NCBI GenBank assembly: GCA_016284175.1
Contig: JAEEOJ010000077.1
Span: forward strand, 1 to 64,000
Direction of reading: 5' to 3'
Length of the DNA stretch: 64,000 nt
DNA from: Lachnospiraceae bacterium
Lineage (GTDB): Bacteria; Bacillota; Clostridia; Lachnospirales; Lachnospiraceae
The notes beneath the pieces were generated by a model. It searched no databases and was not told the DNA's origin. It was given only the letters and a program-made list of their open reading frames with translations. A program made the translations under genes and the position numbers. Positions 8,323 through 18,104 of this stretch are shown one piece after another (positions within the stretch are counted from its first letter, which is position 1; every line of letters starts with the position of its first letter).

Positions 8323-9312
8323 ATGGCAAGATTTGAAGACATTATTGGACAGGACCATTTAACCGAATATTTTAAAAAAGCAATAAGTACCGGAGAGGTT
8401 GCGCATGCATACATCATCGAAGGTGAGATGCGAAGCGGAAAGGAATTCATCGCGAGAGTCTTTTCCGAGGCTCTTTTATGCGAAGGCGAGGGCGAAAAGC
8501 CCTGCGGCAAATGCCAGTCATGCCTTCAGATGGAGAACAACGCCCATCCGGATTTTTACAACATTGTTCATGACAAGCCGGGCTTAATAAGCGTGGATGA
8601 TATCAGAGAACAGGTCGTAAAAGATATAAACACAAAGCCTTTCAAAGGCGGATATAAAATCTATCTTATCAACGAAGCCGAGATCATGAATGAACTGGCT
8701 CAGAATATGCTTTTAAAGACTCTCGAAGAGCCGCCCGAATATGTGGTAATCATTCTTCTTACCACATCCAAGGAAAAGCTTTTACAGACCATTCAGTCAA
8801 GATGCGTAAAGCTCTCTCTTAAGCCCGTTGAGAAAAAGATTTTAAAGAAATATCTCATGAAGGAATTCAAGATTCCCGATTACAAGGCAGATATTGCGGT
8901 ATCTTTCTCACAGGGTAACTTCGGTAAGGCGAAAATGCTCATTATGAATGAGGATTTCGACAAGATGAAAACCGAAGCCGTATCACTGCTTAAGCACATC
9001 AATGAGATGGATGCTCCCGACATCATGGAAGCCATCAACAAGATTAAGGAATACAAATACGACGAGATAGATTACCTTGATATTTTCTCGGTATGGTACA
9101 GGGACGTTCTTTTGTTCAAAGCAACAAACGATGTCAACGACCTTGTATTCAAGCAGGAAATACAGTATATTAAATCAGTGGCCAAAAAGACGAGCTACGA
9201 GAAGATTGATGATATCGTAAAAGCACTCGAAAAGGCCAAAGCAAGAATAAAAGCAAAAGCAAATTTCGAAACCTGCATGACTTTGTTACTCGAAGTCATC
9301 AAGGGAAATTGA
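8323..9312 (+). CDS. holB: DNA polymerase III subunit delta'
   Basis: About 329 residues of the clamp-loader delta' type. It has RFEDIIGQDHLTEYFKKAI, a divergent Walker A (GEMRSGKEF), a zinc-binding cluster CEGEGEKPCGKCQSC (about residues 48-62), and a sensor region NMLLKTLEEPPEYVVIILLTTSKEKLLQTIQSRC. The P-loop is degenerate, as is usual in delta'. An ATG at 8317 is also in frame, but AAAGG at 8309-8313 is too close to it and fits 8323. It is followed by ricT 13 nt downstream, the conserved Firmicutes order. Confidence 0.92.
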   Translation: MARFEDIIGQDHLTEYFKKAISTGEVAHAYIIEGEMRSGKEFIARVFSEALLCEGEGEKPCGKCQSCLQMENNAHPDFYNIVHDKPGLISVDDIREQVVKDINTKPFKGGYKIYLINEAEIMNELAQNMLLKTLEEPPEYVVIILLTTSKEKLLQTIQSRCVKLSLKPVEKKILKKYLMKEFKIPDYKADIAVSFSQGNFGKAKMLIMNEDFDKMKTEAVSLLKHINEMDAPDIMEAINKIKEYKYDEIDYLDIFSVWYRDVLLFKATNDVNDLVFKQEIQYIKSVAKKTSYEKIDDIVKALEKAKARIKAKANFETCMTLLLEVIKGN

Positions 9313-9325
9313 CAGAAAGGTTAGT

Positions 9326-10498
9326 ATGGCAGAAGTAGTCAGCGTGCGTTTCCGTACGGCAGGAAAACTTTATTATTTCGATCCGCTCGATTTTGAAATG
9401 AAAAAGGGCGACCATGTAATAGTAGAGACCGCCAGAGGCATGGAATACGGAACCGTAATAGGAGAAAAAAGAGAAGTTGCGGAAGAGAATATAGTAAGAC
9501 CTTTAAAGCCCATCCTTCGTATAGCAACAGCTGAGGATGATGCGCAGGAGGCAGATAATCTCGCCGTAAGAGAAGAAGCATATAAAATCTGCAAGGAAAA
9601 GATTGCAAAGCATGAGCTCCCCATGAAACTGGTGGAGGCGGAGTACACATTCGACCGTAAAAAACTCATGTTTTATTTTACTGCGGACAACCGTATAGAT
9701 TTCAGAGAACTCGTAAAAGATTTAGCAGCCGTATTTAAAACCAGAATCGAATTAAGACAGATTGGTGTAAGAGACGAGATTAAATTACTCGGCGGCGTAG
9801 GCATGTGCGGAAGAGAATTCTGCTGTCATTCGTATCTTCACGAGTTTGCTCCCGTTTCCATTAAGATGGCTAAAGAACAGAACCTTTCGCTTAACCCTGC
9901 AAACGTTTCAGGTGTCTGCGGAAGACTTATGTGTTGCCTTAAAAACGAAGAAGAAACATACGAAGAACTCAACAAGACCATGCCCGGTGTAGGCGATACC
10001 GTCAGCACCAACGACGGCTTCAAGGGAGAAGTTGTCAGCATCAATGTCTTAAGACAGAAAGTCAGAGTAGTCATTGAGATAAAAGACGAAAAAGAAATCA
10101 GAGAATACAACGCTTCCGAACTCTACTTCAAGAAGAAATCCCACAAGGATAACAAGGAAGAAGAGACATTAAACGAGGAAGATTTAAAGGCACTCGAGCT
10201 TCTTGAAAAGCAGGAACAGGAAGATATTATTGAGACCGAAAGAGAGCAGGAAGAGGAAAGAAAAGAGATTTTAGGATCTCCCAAGAACGACCGCAATTCC
10301 GGCAAGAAGTTCGATAAAAAGAATAATGCATCTTTCGAAGGCAAGAATAAGAAGAAAGAAAAGAAGGACTGGGAAAAGAATGGTCCCGGACCTGAAAAAT
10401 CGGATAAGAAAAAATCGGGTAATCCTCAGAAGAAAAACGGCGGCCACTATCACAATAACCGTCGCGAATCAAGACCCAGACGAAACGGTGATGAATAA
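9326..10498 (+). CDS. ricT: PSP1-domain regulator RicT (YaaT)
   Basis: 390 residues. The PSP1 core (about 1-270) contains GKLYYFDPLDFEMKKGDHVIVE and conserved Cys motifs (GMCGREFCCHS, GVCGRLMCCLKNE) that in Bacillus RicT bind Fe-S clusters. In Bacillus, RicT works with RicA and RicF in RNase Y-dependent RNA maturation. Residues about 270-390 are a long, highly charged Lys/Glu/Asn tail, longer than in B. subtilis and probably disordered. Its stop overlaps the trmN6 start by 8 nt. Confidence 0.9.
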   Translation: MAEVVSVRFRTAGKLYYFDPLDFEMKKGDHVIVETARGMEYGTVIGEKREVAEENIVRPLKPILRIATAEDDAQEADNLAVREEAYKICKEKIAKHELPMKLVEAEYTFDRKKLMFYFTADNRIDFRELVKDLAAVFKTRIELRQIGVRDEIKLLGGVGMCGREFCCHSYLHEFAPVSIKMAKEQNLSLNPANVSGVCGRLMCCLKNEEETYEELNKTMPGVGDTVSTNDGFKGEVVSINVLRQKVRVVIEIKDEKEIREYNASELYFKKKSHKDNKEEETLNEEDLKALELLEKQEQEDIIETEREQEEERKEILGSPKNDRNSGKKFDKKNNASFEGKNKKKEKKDWEKNGPGPEKSDKKKSGNPQKKNGGHYHNNRRESRPRRNGDE

Positions 10499-11231
10499 TT
10501 TACTTAAGGAAAACGAAAGAATAGATTCGCTTCAAAGAAACGGGTACAGTATAATCCAGAACTCTACCCGTTTTTGTTTTGGTATGGATGCGGTGCTTTT
10601 AACCGAGTTTGTGAGACTCAAAAAAGGCGATAAAGTCATGGATCTCTGCACGGGCACCGGAGTCATTCCGATTCTTTTATCAGCGAAAAGTGAAGCAGAG
10701 CATTTTACCGCGATTGAGATTCAGGAAGAGTCGGCCGACATGGCAAAGCGAAGCGTCATCCTAAACAGCCTCGAAGATAAGATTGAAGTTATCTGCGAAG
10801 ACTTAAACAATTTAAAAGGCATATGCGCAAACGCATCCTTTGATGCCGTTACAGTCAATCCGCCTTACATGATACCGGGCAAAGCACTCATCAATCCCGA
10901 CGAGAGCAAAGCGGTAGCAAGGCATGAGATAAAATGTACGCTAAACGATGTTTTATCCGTATCATCGTTTCTTTTAAAAAACGGCGGCAGATTTTTTATG
11001 GTACATAAACCCGACAGGCTTGACGAAATCATCGTAAAAATGAAGGAAAATAAGTTGGAGCCCAAGAGACTTCGCGTGGTTTATCCGAGAGTCGATTCAG
11101 AGCCTAATATGATTCTTATAGAGGGCGTTAAGTGTGCCGCTACAGGCATGAGAGTCGAAAAGCCTTTAATTATATACGATGAAAACGGCAACTATTCACC
11201 TGAAGTCAGCAAAATATATGAGGAAGCATAA
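10491..11231 (+). CDS. tRNA1(Val) adenine-37 N6-methyltransferase-like (YabB family)
   Basis: About 246 residues. Class I SAM methyltransferase with motif I VMDLCTGTGVIPILL and the N6-adenine signature NPPY (AVTVNPPYM). Homologues start MxxLLxxNERIDxLQRNGY, which fixes the start at 10491, inside the end of ricT. The longer open frame back to 10326 is only the shifted reading of the Lys-rich ricT tail. The yabB homologue occupies the same place in Bacillus. Confidence 0.88.
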   Translation: MNNLLKENERIDSLQRNGYSIIQNSTRFCFGMDAVLLTEFVRLKKGDKVMDLCTGTGVIPILLSAKSEAEHFTAIEIQEESADMAKRSVILNSLEDKIEVICEDLNNLKGICANASFDAVTVNPPYMIPGKALINPDESKAVARHEIKCTLNDVLSVSSFLLKNGGRFFMVHKPDRLDEIIVKMKENKLEPKRLRVVYPRVDSEPNMILIEGVKCAATGMRVEKPLIIYDENGNYSPEVSKIYEEA

Positions 11232-12070
11232 TGGCAGGTATTTTGTATTTGTGTCCGACTCCGATAGGCAACCTTAAAGACATCTCCGAGCGCGTGCTCG
11301 AAACCTTAAGGGAAGCGGATTTAATCGCAGCCGAAGACACCAGAAATTCGATGAAACTGATGAACGCTTTTGATATTCATGTGCCGATGACAAGCTACCA
11401 TGAATACAACAAGACCGAAAAAGCGTACACGCTCATCGACAAATTAAAAGAAGGAACAAATATTGCACTTATTTCCGACGCAGGCACCCCCGGAATCTCA
11501 GATCCCGGTGAAGTGCTTGTGAAAATGTGCCATGAAGAGGGCATAAAGGTAACATCTTTGCCCGGCCCCTGCGCATGTATCTGTGCACTGACACTTTCAG
11601 GCTTTTCCACAAGAAGATTTTCCTTTGAAGGTTTCCTTCCCTCGGATAAAAAAGAAAGAAAAGAAGTACTTGAAGACCTTAAAAAAGAATACCGCACATT
11701 CATTATTTACGAAGCGCCCCATCATCTTAAAGGCACGCTTGAAGAGTTAAAAGAAGCTCTCGGCGGCGAGAGAAAGATTGCGCTTTGCCGGGAACTTACC
11801 AAGAAATTCGAGGAAGTTTTGCGTTTCGACCTTGACGGCGCGAGTGCCTTTTATGAGAAAAACGAACCCAAGGGTGAATTCGTGCTTGTCCTTGAAGGAC
11901 TCGACCGCAACGAGGAAAAAGAAAAAGAGAAAAAGAACTGGCAGGAAGTGTCTTTGGAAGACCATATGAAGATTTATTTAGATGCGGGAATGGACAAAAA
12001 AGAAGCCATGAAAGCAGTCGCAAAGGACAGGGGAATTTCGAAGAGCGACGTCTACAAAGCCCTTTTATAA
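11231..12070 (+). CDS. rsmI: 16S rRNA (cytidine-1402 2'-O)-methyltransferase
   Basis: 279 residues of the tetrapyrrole-methylase fold. Motifs ILYLCPTPIGNLKDISERVLETL, AAEDTRNSMKLM, ALISDAGTPGISDPGE and SLPGPCACICALTLSG are diagnostic of RsmI. The ATG shares its A with the preceding stop (TAATG), so translation is coupled. Last gene of the holB-ricT-yabB-rsmI operon. Confidence 0.95.
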   Translation: MAGILYLCPTPIGNLKDISERVLETLREADLIAAEDTRNSMKLMNAFDIHVPMTSYHEYNKTEKAYTLIDKLKEGTNIALISDAGTPGISDPGEVLVKMCHEEGIKVTSLPGPCACICALTLSGFSTRRFSFEGFLPSDKKERKEVLEDLKKEYRTFIIYEAPHHLKGTLEELKEALGGERKIALCRELTKKFEEVLRFDLDGASAFYEKNEPKGEFVLVLEGLDRNEEKEKEKKNWQEVSLEDHMKIYLDAGMDKKEAMKAVAKDRGISKSDVYKALL

Positions 12071-12096
12071 AAAAATCCTAAAATAAAAAATTGTGG

Positions 12097-12125
12097 TTGA
12101 CAAAGAAATATACTGATAATATACT
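12097..12125 (+). promoter_or_regulatory. Promoter of acpP
   Basis: -35 TTGACA (12097-12102), 17-bp spacer, -10 TATACT (12120-12125). The leader is about 48 nt and ends in AAAGAGGTG before the ATG. Confidence 0.85.
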
Positions 12126-12179
12126 CATAGTCGTTAAGGCAAGACTAAAGAGAAAGAAAATATATAAAGAGGTGTCACA

Positions 12180-12413
12180 ATGCTTGATAAAATAAAAGAG
12201 ATTATAATTGAACAGCTTAATCTTCAGGGAGTTGAAATCACAGAAGAAACATCTTTTAAGGATGACCTTGGTGCAGACTCTCTTGATTTGTTTGAACTCG
12301 TAATGGCATTCGAAGAAGAATTCGGAATCGAAATGCCCCAGGATGATCTTGAAAATATCGAAACAGTCGGCGATGTTATCAAACTTTTAAAGGATACAGG
12401 AATCAACGACTAA
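12180..12413 (+). CDS. acpP: Acyl carrier protein
   Basis: 77 residues with the phosphopantetheine site [20 protein letters not shown]; the Ser in DSL is modified. Acidic composition and length are typical. It carries growing acyl chains in type II fatty-acid synthesis. No other fab gene is adjacent. It is a single-gene unit with its own promoter and terminator. Confidence 0.95.
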   Translation: MLDKIKEIIIEQLNLQGVEITEETSFKDDLGADSLDLFELVMAFEEEFGIEMPQDDLENIETVGDVIKLLKDTGIND

Positions 12414-12436
12414 TCTTTTTATAAACGATAAAAATA

Positions 12437-12470
12437 AAAGAACCGGAGCATTTCGGTTCTTTTTTCTTTT
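12437..12470 (+). terminator. Rho-independent terminator of acpP
   Basis: Stem AGAACCG/CGGTTCT followed by a long T-rich run. Confidence 0.9.
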
Positions 12471-12527
12471 TCTTGATTATGAGACCGTTTTTTATTATAA
12501 TTAAAGAGATTTTGAAAAGGGGTAAGC

Positions 12528-14015
12528 ATGATGAACAAAATTGGCTTTGACAATGATAAATATCTTAAAATGCAGTCTGAAAAAATCAAAGAAAGAATAG
12601 ATTTTTTCGGAGGCAAACTTTATCTTGAATTCGGAGGCAAACTTTTCGACGATTATCATGCATCCAGAGTACTTCCGGGATTTAAGCCCGACAGTAAGAT
12701 CAAGATGCTTTCGCAGTTAAAAGACGAGGCAGAAATCGTTATCGTTATTTCCGCTGCAGACATCGAAAAGAACAAAATGCGTGCAGACCTCGGCATCACA
12801 TATGATGTTGATGTTTTAAGACTTATCGATGCATTCAGAGGCTACGGTCTTTATGTAGGCAGTGTATGCCTTACACATTTTGCATCACAGCCCAGCGCAG
12901 TGGCTTATCAGAAAAAGCTCGAGTCGCTCGGCCTTAAGGTTTACAGACATTATCCCATCGCAGGTTATCCTTCCAATATTCCTTTCATCGTAAGTGATGA
13001 AGGATACGGAAAGAACGAATATATCGAAACATCACGTTCACTCGTCGTAATCACGGCTCCGGGACCCGGATCGGGCAAGATGGCTACATGCCTTTCCCAG
13101 CTTTATCACGAATACAAGAGGGGCATCAAAGCAGGTTATGCAAAGTACGAGACCTTTCCTATCTGGAACCTCCCGCTTAAGCATCCCGTAAACCTTGCTT
13201 ACGAAGCTGCTACCGCAGACCTTCAGGATGTCAACATGATTGACCCGTTCCATCTTGAGGCATACGGCATTACGACAGTTAACTACAACAGAGACGTGGA
13301 AGTATTCCCCGTACTTAACGCAATGTTTGATAAGATCATCGGTGAATCACCTTACAAATCACCGACCGACATGGGCGTTAACATGGCAGGCTTCGGAATC
13401 ATTGACGACGAAGTATGCTGCGAAGCTTCCAAACAGGAAATTATCAGAAGATATTACAGCGCTCTTTGCCAGCGTCGACAGGGTATAGCAGACGAAGAAG
13501 AGTGCTTTAAGATAGAGCTGCTTATGAAGCAGGCGGGAATCACCGTGGACGACCGTAAGGTTGTATCCGCAGCTAAGGTTAAGGCTGAGGCAACAGGCGA
13601 ACCTGCAGCAGCTATTGAACTTCCTGATGGCAGAATCATCACGGGAAAGACGAGCGAACTGCTCGGACCTTCAAGTGCAATGCTTCTTAATGCATTAAAA
13701 GCACTTGCCGGAATCGATGATTCAAAAGAGCTCATAAAAGCTACAACTTTAGGACCTATCCAGGATCTTAAAGTAAACCATTTAGGAAACAGAAACCCCA
13801 GACTTCACACGGATGAAGTATTAATCGCTCTTTCAATATGTGCGGCAGAAGATCCGGACGCAAGAGCAGCAATCGAACAGATTCATAATTTAAGGGGTTC
13901 AGAGGTGCATTCAAGTGTGATTCTTTCACACGTGGATAAAAATGTATTCAGGAAGCTTGGGGTAAATTTAACATGCGAACCTGTATACGAAACTAAATCA
14001 CTATACCACAAATAG
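12528..14015 (+). CDS. DUF1846 family protein
   Basis: 495 residues, the full length of the DUF1846 family, recognised from its N-terminus ([44 protein letters not shown]) and the [19 protein letters not shown] segment. The family is conserved in Firmicutes; its biochemical role is not established. The GxGSGK-like stretch suggests nucleotide binding, which is inference. A second ATG follows at 12531. AAAAGGGG at 12515-12522 could serve either. Confidence 0.85.
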   Translation: MMNKIGFDNDKYLKMQSEKIKERIDFFGGKLYLEFGGKLFDDYHASRVLPGFKPDSKIKMLSQLKDEAEIVIVISAADIEKNKMRADLGITYDVDVLRLIDAFRGYGLYVGSVCLTHFASQPSAVAYQKKLESLGLKVYRHYPIAGYPSNIPFIVSDEGYGKNEYIETSRSLVVITAPGPGSGKMATCLSQLYHEYKRGIKAGYAKYETFPIWNLPLKHPVNLAYEAATADLQDVNMIDPFHLEAYGITTVNYNRDVEVFPVLNAMFDKIIGESPYKSPTDMGVNMAGFGIIDDEVCCEASKQEIIRRYYSALCQRRQGIADEEECFKIELLMKQAGITVDDRKVVSAAKVKAEATGEPAAAIELPDGRIITGKTSELLGPSSAMLLNALKALAGIDDSKELIKATTLGPIQDLKVNHLGNRNPRLHTDEVLIALSICAAEDPDARAAIEQIHNLRGSEVHSSVILSHVDKNVFRKLGVNLTCEPVYETKSLYHK

Positions 14016-14028
14016 GAGGGGTAATTTT

Positions 14029-14709
14029 ATGAAGTATGAAGTAAAAGGCGAACCGTTTCCCGTTGTAGTTTGCAACATGGGAGCAAATGAGAGTGTTAAG
14101 TGTCAGGCAGGAGCTATGGCTTGGATGACTCCTAACATGGAGATGAAGACTCAGTCCGGCGGATTGGGCAAGATGTTTGGTAAGGCTCTTACCGGCGAGG
14201 CTCTTTTCGAAAACGTTTACACCGCTCAGGGCGGCGAAGGAATGATCGCATTCACAACAGGTGTTCCCGGAAAGATTCTTGCAGTCAGCCTTGAAGGCGG
14301 AAAGACAATCGTTGCTCAGAAGAAATCATTCCTTGCTTCATCTACAACAGTAGAAATGGAAACAACATTCCAGAAGAAATTCGGCGCAGGCCTTCTTGGC
14401 GGCGAAGGATTTGTAATGCAGAAGTTTTCAGGAAGCGGAGATCTTTTCCTTGAAATCGACGGTTCAATGATCGAGTACGATCTTGCACCCGGACAGGTTA
14501 TGTTAGTTGATACCGGTTCTCTTGCAGTTATGGAAGGCACAGTTCAGATGGACATTGAAACAGTTAAGGGCGGCTTAGGCAATAAGCTCGTTGGTGGTGA
14601 AGGATTCTTCAATACCAAACTTACAGGACCCGGAAAAGTATGGTTACAGACAATGCCTGTATCTCAGCTTGCTGAGGCCATCAAACCTTTCATTCCTACA
14701 GGAAGATAA
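14029..14709 (+). CDS. AIM24/TIGR00266 family protein
   Basis: 226 residues. It matches the TIGR00266/AIM24 family: an N-terminal KCQAGAMAWM, then Gly-rich repeats (GGLGKMFGKALTGEALFENVY, GAGLLGGEGFVMQKFSGSGD, GGLGNKLVGGEGFFNTKLTGPG) that form an all-beta barrel. The function in bacteria is unknown. It starts 13 nt after the DUF1846 gene with AGGAGGGG, so the two are probably one operon. Confidence 0.88.
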   Translation: MKYEVKGEPFPVVVCNMGANESVKCQAGAMAWMTPNMEMKTQSGGLGKMFGKALTGEALFENVYTAQGGEGMIAFTTGVPGKILAVSLEGGKTIVAQKKSFLASSTTVEMETTFQKKFGAGLLGGEGFVMQKFSGSGDLFLEIDGSMIEYDLAPGQVMLVDTGSLAVMEGTVQMDIETVKGGLGNKLVGGEGFFNTKLTGPGKVWLQTMPVSQLAEAIKPFIPTGR

Positions 14710-14741
14710 TTTTTTCGATTGTATTTAACTTTCGACTGAAT

Positions 14742-14769
14742 CGGACCGGGCTAGAAACAGTCCGGTCCG
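14742..14769 (+). terminator. GC-rich hairpin between the AIM24-like gene and the alaX-like gene
   Basis: Perfect stem CGGACCGG/CCGGTCCG with a 12-nt loop. The downstream T-run is poor (GTATTTCGT). It ends 13 nt before the next ATG, so it may be a weak terminator or may act on translation. Confidence 0.5.
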
Positions 14770-14782
14770 TATTTCGTAAAAT

Positions 14783-16012
14783 ATGAAGACTTTAAAGATT
14801 TTTGATACGGATGCTTTCGTTGATTCAAACGAGGCAACCGTCACAGACTGTAAAAAATCGAATAAAGAAGGTTATGAAGATTATTATGAAGTGATAACCG
14901 ATTCGACGATTTTTGCTCCCGAAGGCGGCGGGCAGAAATGCGACGAGGGATTTTTTGACGATGTAAAAGTAATTGACGTTCAGGAAATCAACGGTGAAAT
15001 AGTTCACTTCCTTGAAAGTGAAATTAAGGCAGATACGAAAGTACTGCAGAAGATAGATTTAAATCTTCGCTTCAGACGAATGCAGAATCACAACGCAGAG
15101 CACTTAATCTGCGGTCTGATTCATGCGAAATTCGGCTTTGACAATGTCGGCTTTCATCTTTCGGAAGTAAGAAACGATGACGGCAGTCTTGAAAGCATTG
15201 AAGCGATAATGGATGTCGACGGACCGATATCGGCGGAGGATTTAAAAGAAATCGAAATGAAAGCCAATGTGGCCATTTCCGAAAACGTTCCGATTTATGC
15301 GATACTTCCAAGCGCCGAAGAAGCAGAGAAGATAAGTTACCGAAGCAAACTCGACATCAGTGAAAACTTAAGACTTGTAATTATAGACGGTTATGATGTC
15401 TGCGCCTGCTGTGCTCCGTGCCTTGACTCAAGCGCACAGATACAGCTGGTTAAGATAGTAGATTTCTTCCCTCACAGAGGAGGCATGAGACTTACACTTA
15501 AAGCCGGAATCGACGCCGTAAAAGATTATATAGCGCTTCACGACGACAACAAAGGCACAATGAAAATTCTTTCCTGCGAAAGAGGCAGATGTGCAGAAGC
15601 CGCAGAGCGAATGAATGTGAAGCTTACCGAAGCACACGAAGACAAAGTTTCTCTTAAAAGACAGATTACCGTGATGCTCGAAAAAGAACTTAAAAACACC
15701 ATTCGAATGCAGGAGTCGACATACATTGTTTATTTCGCGGATTCGATAGATGAAATACAGGCAAGGGCTTTAATAAACGACAACATAAACGAAGCCGAAA
15801 AAGTCATCATAGTAATGTTTGAAAAAACCGATGACGGCTACAGATTCGTTGCAGGCAAGAACGAAAACCTTACCGAAATTTCACTTAAAGACCTGGCAGC
15901 AAAAATGCGTGAAAAATTAAATGCCAGAGGCGGCGGAAGCGAGCAGATGATTCAGGGAAGCATCGCAGCCGACCGCGACACAATATCAGAATATTTTAAA
16001 AACGAACCATAG
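14783..16012 (+). CDS. Alanyl-tRNA editing protein (AlaX-like, with DHHA1)
   Basis: 409 residues. The editing domain has FAPEGGGQKCDEG, the zinc site HNAEH (about residues 101-105) and the later CACCAPC (about 207-213). The C-terminal DHHA1 domain ends RGGGSEQMIQGSIA. AlaX proteins deacylate mischarged Ser- or Gly-tRNA(Ala). The catalytic half of alanyl-tRNA synthetase is absent, so this is a free-standing editor. No Shine-Dalgarno is visible before the ATG; a strong hairpin lies in that place. It is followed by metG. Confidence 0.88.
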   Translation: MKTLKIFDTDAFVDSNEATVTDCKKSNKEGYEDYYEVITDSTIFAPEGGGQKCDEGFFDDVKVIDVQEINGEIVHFLESEIKADTKVLQKIDLNLRFRRMQNHNAEHLICGLIHAKFGFDNVGFHLSEVRNDDGSLESIEAIMDVDGPISAEDLKEIEMKANVAISENVPIYAILPSAEEAEKISYRSKLDISENLRLVIIDGYDVCACCAPCLDSSAQIQLVKIVDFFPHRGGMRLTLKAGIDAVKDYIALHDDNKGTMKILSCERGRCAEAAERMNVKLTEAHEDKVSLKRQITVMLEKELKNTIRMQESTYIVYFADSIDEIQARALINDNINEAEKVIIVMFEKTDDGYRFVAGKNENLTEISLKDLAAKMREKLNARGGGSEQMIQGSIAADRDTISEYFKNEP

Positions 16013-16053
16013 GGACGGTTCTTCCGGTTCGAAAAGAACCACGGGGACAGACC
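16013..16053. repeat. Dispersed GGGACGGTTC-type element
   Basis: It begins at the stop codon of the preceding gene and reads GGGACGGTTCTT, an 8-9 nt spacer, AAGAACC, then ACGGGGACAGACC. The arms GGTTCTT/AAGAACC form a hairpin. It shares the GGGACGGTTC head with elements at 39523, 58969 and 62383. Confidence 0.6.
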
Positions 16054-16074
16054 TAAACAAATAGGAGAGAAAAA

Positions 16075-18045
16075 ATGACAGACAACAAATACTACATCAC
16101 AACGGCAATTGCATATACATCCGGCAAGCCGCATATAGGCAACAGCTACGAGATTGTGCTCGCAGATTGTATCGCCAGATTTAAAAGAAAACAGGGTTAT
16201 GATGTTTTCTTTCAGACAGGTACCGATGAACACGGTCAGAAAATCGAGTTGAAAGCCGAAGAAGCAGGCGTAACTCCCAAGCAGTTTGTAGACGGTGTTG
16301 CAGGCGAAATCAAAGACATCTGCAAATGCCTTAACATTTCCTATGACCACTTCATCAGAACAACCGATGATTATCATGAAAAACAGGTCCAGAAAATGTT
16401 CAAGAAATTTTATGAGCAGGGCGATATTTACAAGGGCTCATACGAAGGTCTTTACTGTACTCCCTGTGAATCTTTCTGGACTCAGGCTCAGCTTGTTGAC
16501 GGCAAATGTCCCGACTGCGGCAGAGAAGTAAAAGCAGCAAAAGAGGAAGCATATTTCTTCAAGATGAGCAAATATGCAGACAGACTCATTGAGCACATCA
16601 ACACTCATCCCGAGTTCATTCAGCCCGTATCCAGAAAGAACGAAATGATGAACAACTTTCTTCTTCCCGGACTTCAGGACCTCTGCGTTTCGAGAACGTC
16701 ATTCAAATGGGGCATTCCCGTTGATTTTGATGACAAGCATGTTGTATATGTATGGCTCGATGCGCTTTCAAACTATATCACAGGCATAGGCTACGATGCA
16801 GACGGTAACAGCAGCGAACAGTATAAAAAATACTGGCCCGCAGATTTACACTTAATCGGTAAGGACATCGTAAGATTCCATACCATTTACTGGCCCATCT
16901 TCTTAATGGCACTCGGCGAGCCCCTGCCCAAGCAGGTATTCGGTCATCCCTGGCTTCTTGCCGGCGACGGAAAGATGAGTAAGTCAAGAGGCAACGTAAT
17001 TTATGCAGACGACCTTGCAGCATTCTTCGGAGTTGATGCGGTCAGATACTTCATGGTTCACGAGATGCCTTACGAAAACGACGGCTCCATCACATGGGAC
17101 TTAATGACAGAGAGAGTTAACGCAGATCTTGCCAATATTCTTGGTAACCTCGTTAACAGAACCATCTCCATGAGCAACAAGTACTTCGGTGGAATCGTTG
17201 AAGACAAGGGCGCTAAAGAAGAAGTTGATGCAGACCTTAAGAAAGTTGCAACCGAAAGCTATTCCAAGGTTTGTGCAAAGATGGAAGACTTAAGGGCAGC
17301 AGACGCTATTACGGAAATCTTCACACTCTTTAAGAGATGTAACAAATATATCGACGAAACCGAGCCCTGGGTGCTCGCAAAAGACGAGGCAAAGAAAGAC
17401 AGACTTGCTACTGTTCTTTACAACCTTACAGAGAGCATCACAATCGGTGCGAGTCTTTTATGGCCTTTCCTTCCCGAGACTGCAGAAAAGATTGTCGCTC
17501 AGCTTAATACAGAGATAAGAGATTACGACAAGCTCGGCGAGTTTGGTCTTTATGCAAACGGCACAAAGGTTACAGAGAAGCCTGAAATTCTTTTCGCACG
17601 TCTTGATATCAATGACGTATATGCAGAGGCAGCAAGAATCGCAGCTATTCAGAAGGCTGAAGCAGGCGTAACCGAAGAGCCTGAAAAGGAAGAAAGCGAG
17701 GTAGAAGTTAAGCTTAAAGACGAAATCACATATGACGACTTTGCAAAAATGCAGTTCGTTGTAGGTGAAATCGTAAAATGTGAGGAAGTTCCCAAGTCAA
17801 AGAAACTTCTCTGCTCACAGGTTAAAATCGGTAATATGACAAGACAGATTGTTTCGGGTATCAAGCAGTACTACAAGCCCGAAGAAATGGTCGGCAAGAA
17901 AGTAATGGTACTTCTTAACTTAAAGCCCGCAACACTTGCAGGCGTGGTTTCGGAAGGTATGTTACTCTGCGCAGAAGACGAAAACGGCAATCTTGCACTT
18001 GTTTCTCCCGAAAAGGAAATGCCTTCGGGAGCTGAAATCTGTTAA
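16075..18045 (+). CDS. metG: Methionyl-tRNA synthetase
   Basis: 656 residues. The class I HIGH-like motif is KPHIGNSYE near residue 20, the tRNA-binding zinc knuckle is CTPCESF...CPDCG, and KMSKSRGN is at about residues 299-306. The C-terminal about 110 residues are an appended Trbp111/EMAP-type tRNA-binding domain (DFAKMQFVVGEIVKCEEVPKSKKLL), typical of Firmicutes. AATAGGAGAG precedes the ATG. Confidence 0.96.
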   Translation: MTDNKYYITTAIAYTSGKPHIGNSYEIVLADCIARFKRKQGYDVFFQTGTDEHGQKIELKAEEAGVTPKQFVDGVAGEIKDICKCLNISYDHFIRTTDDYHEKQVQKMFKKFYEQGDIYKGSYEGLYCTPCESFWTQAQLVDGKCPDCGREVKAAKEEAYFFKMSKYADRLIEHINTHPEFIQPVSRKNEMMNNFLLPGLQDLCVSRTSFKWGIPVDFDDKHVVYVWLDALSNYITGIGYDADGNSSEQYKKYWPADLHLIGKDIVRFHTIYWPIFLMALGEPLPKQVFGHPWLLAGDGKMSKSRGNVIYADDLAAFFGVDAVRYFMVHEMPYENDGSITWDLMTERVNADLANILGNLVNRTISMSNKYFGGIVEDKGAKEEVDADLKKVATESYSKVCAKMEDLRAADAITEIFTLFKRCNKYIDETEPWVLAKDEAKKDRLATVLYNLTESITIGASLLWPFLPETAEKIVAQLNTEIRDYDKLGEFGLYANGTKVTEKPEILFARLDINDVYAEAARIAAIQKAEAGVTEEPEKEESEVEVKLKDEITYDDFAKMQFVVGEIVKCEEVPKSKKLLCSQVKIGNMTRQIVSGIKQYYKPEEMVGKKVMVLLNLKPATLAGVVSEGMLLCAEDENGNLALVSPEKEMPSGAEIC

Positions 18046-18052
18046 TTAATAC

Positions 18053-18095
18053 GGGGTGTCCGGCTCCTTTTGGTGCCTGACACCCTAAAATTTTT
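18053..18095. repeat. GGTGTC...GACACC hairpin element
   Basis: Arms GGGTGTC (18054-18060) and GACACCC (18079-18085), then CTAAAATTTTT. The internal GGTGCCTGACACC core recurs in many Firmicutes intergenic regions. It may act as the metG terminator. Confidence 0.55.
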
Positions 18096-18104
18096 GGTGG
18101 GGAA

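Noticed and set aside
10326-10490. An N-terminal extension of 55 residues for the YabB-like methyltransferase
   Set aside because: It is the shifted reading of the Lys-rich ricT tail; the methyltransferase homology starts at the ATG at 10491.
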